From: a bacterium | GTDB lineage: Bacteria > Patescibacteriota > Minisyncoccia > 2-02-FULL-40-12 > IGHO2-12-FULL-4 | Reading direction: 5' to 3' | Length of the DNA: 14,108 bases | NCBI GenBank assembly: GCA_030695705.1 | Contig: JAUYPS010000026.1 | Location: 1 to 14,108, forward strand | Part shown: one piece after another, positions 13,188 through 14,108 of the stretch | How the letters are laid out: every line of letters begins with the position of its first letter | Position numbering within the stretch: the first letter of the stretch is position 1 | Notes under the pieces: model-generated | Databases searched by the model: none | What the model was told of the DNA's origin: nothing | Seen by the model: only the letters and a program-made list of their open reading frames with translations | Made by a program: the position numbers and the translations under genes

Positions 13188-14108
13188 TTATTTTTCAAGC
13201 CACTTTTTACTTTGCCGGACCAAAAGTTCTTTTTTCTTTCCCGGCTCGGCCATGATTTCTTCCACTACTTTTTCCATTCTGATTCCCTGCGAACCCTTAA
13301 CTAAAACCAAGTCCCCTTCTTGAACTAGTTCTCTGACTTTCTGGCCAGCTTCCAGGGAAGTATCAAAGCTGAATATATTTTCTCTAGACAATTGATTGGC
13401 AGCCGAGTCAGCAATAAATTTGGCCCTTGAACCCACTGTAACCAAAATATTGGCAAAGGTCCCCGCAAAATTACCGGCATCGCGGTGGGCCTGAATAGCA
13501 TATTTTCCTAACTCCAACATATCTCCCAACACCGCAATCTTCCGCTTAGCCGGTAGTGCCTTAAGTGTTTCTAGCGCCAAATGCGTTGAGGATGGAGAAG
13601 CGTTGTATGTGTCATCAATCAAAAAAGAATTTTTGATTCCCTTCAAAATCTTTAGTCGACCGGCTGGACCTCTATAAGCCGACAAAGCACCGCTTATTTT
13701 AACTAAATTTAATCCAAAAATCAAGCCAACCACCACGGCGGCAGAAGCAGACCAGGCCTGCGATTTTCCCAAAGAGCCGTTTATTTTAATTTCGAGCCAA
13801 TCAGCCATACCACCGTGATGAATCTTAAAAACTACTCCTTCCGGTTCTCCCATCGCTCCAACCTTAAAATCAAAGTCCGAAACTTTAATTTCTGCCCCTT
13901 CCATAAAACCAAAAGTCAACACCTTTCCCTTAGTTATATTTCTCATTTCTAAAACCGCGGGATCATCATGGTTCAAAACAGCAAAATCGGTAGTATCTAA
14001 CGCTTGCACCAATTTAGACTTCTCCTCCGCTAATTCTTCCGGATCGGAAAAATATTCGACATGAACGGGAATTTCTCCAATAGCCGTAACTACCCCCACG
14101 TTGGGTTT
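13188..14108 (-). CDS. murF: UDP-MurNAc-tripeptide D-Ala-D-Ala ligase MurF-like, partial
   Basis: C-terminal 306 residues of a Mur ligase; the N-terminal part lies beyond the window edge. MurF adds D-alanyl-D-alanine to the UDP-linked peptide precursor of peptidoglycan in the cytoplasm. The fragment starts in the central ATPase domain (NVGVVTAIGEIPVHVEYF, then EEKSKLVQAL and NHDDP) and continues to the ligase C-terminal domain (RLKIL, IDDTYNASPSSTHLALETL, IAVLGDMLELG, VKGSQGIRMEKVVEEIM). The DDTYNASPSS and LGDMLELG segments favour MurF over MurC, MurD or MurE. Its presence argues that the cell makes peptidoglycan. Confidence 0.88.
   Translation of the reverse strand, partial: KPNVGVVTAIGEIPVHVEYFSDPEELAEEKSKLVQALDTTDFAVLNHDDPAVLEMRNITKGKVLTFGFMEGAEIKVSDFDFKVGAMGEPEGVVFKIHHGGMADWLEIKINGSLGKSQAWSASAAVVVGLIFGLNLVKISGALSAYRGPAGRLKILKGIKNSFLIDDTYNASPSSTHLALETLKALPAKRKIAVLGDMLELGKYAIQAHRDAGNFAGTFANILVTVGSRAKFIADSAANQLSRENIFSFDTSLEAGQKVRELVQEGDLVLVKGSQGIRMEKVVEEIMAEPGKKKELLVRQSKKWLEK

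Overview
The window looks like chromosomal sequence from a host-dependent, small-genome bacterium, most likely a member of the Patescibacteria (Candidate Phyla Radiation), possibly Parcubacteria. This is inference. It rests on shortened or domain-stripped versions of familiar proteins (a 242-residue HrcA, a DnaJ relative without a J domain), very tight gene packing, AT-rich core genes, core genes that mostly lack a Shine-Dalgarno (SD) sequence, and promoters placed so close to start codons that leaderless mRNAs are likely. No mobile element, CRISPR array or rRNA is visible.

Left part (130-5138, minus strand): a heat-shock operon read right to left. A CIRCE operator sits on the hrcA promoter, followed by hrcA, then an overlapping Clp ATPase gene (ClpC/ClpE-like, with an N-terminal zinc finger), a 213-base structured intercistronic element, a polytopic membrane protein of unknown function, and a J-less DnaJ-like zinc protein. 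HrcA presumably represses the whole unit through CIRCE.

Middle part (5174-8252): a divergent zinc-ribbon gene with its own promoter and terminator, a divergent NRAMP-family transporter with an extended -10 promoter almost touching its start codon, and cysS (cysteinyl-tRNA synthetase). A hairpin lies just before the cysS start. Then comes a terminator that serves the genes arriving from the opposite strand.

8250-9148 (minus): a two-gene operon of unrecognised proteins with a consensus -35 element, a 17-base spacer and good SDs. 9083-9447 holds no gene. It contains this promoter and a 184-base multi-stem hairpin ahead of dnaB.

Right part: dnaB and recR on the plus strand, with recR preceded by a near-identical copy of the cysS hairpin at exactly the same 7-base distance from the start codon. 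rplU converges on recR. A compositionally distinct, GC-richer single-domain AAA+ ATPase related to the second ATPase domain of ClpA/ClpB/ClpC has its own strong promoter, SD and double terminator. tRNA-Glu(CUC) follows, then the C-terminal part of a murF-like ligase that runs off the right edge.

The points that most deserve follow-up are the twin start-codon hairpins of cysS and recR, the two long structured elements (1479-1691 and 9252-9435), and the stand-alone AAA+ protein with a possible ClpP-docking tripeptide in a genome segment whose main Clp ATPase appears to lack one.
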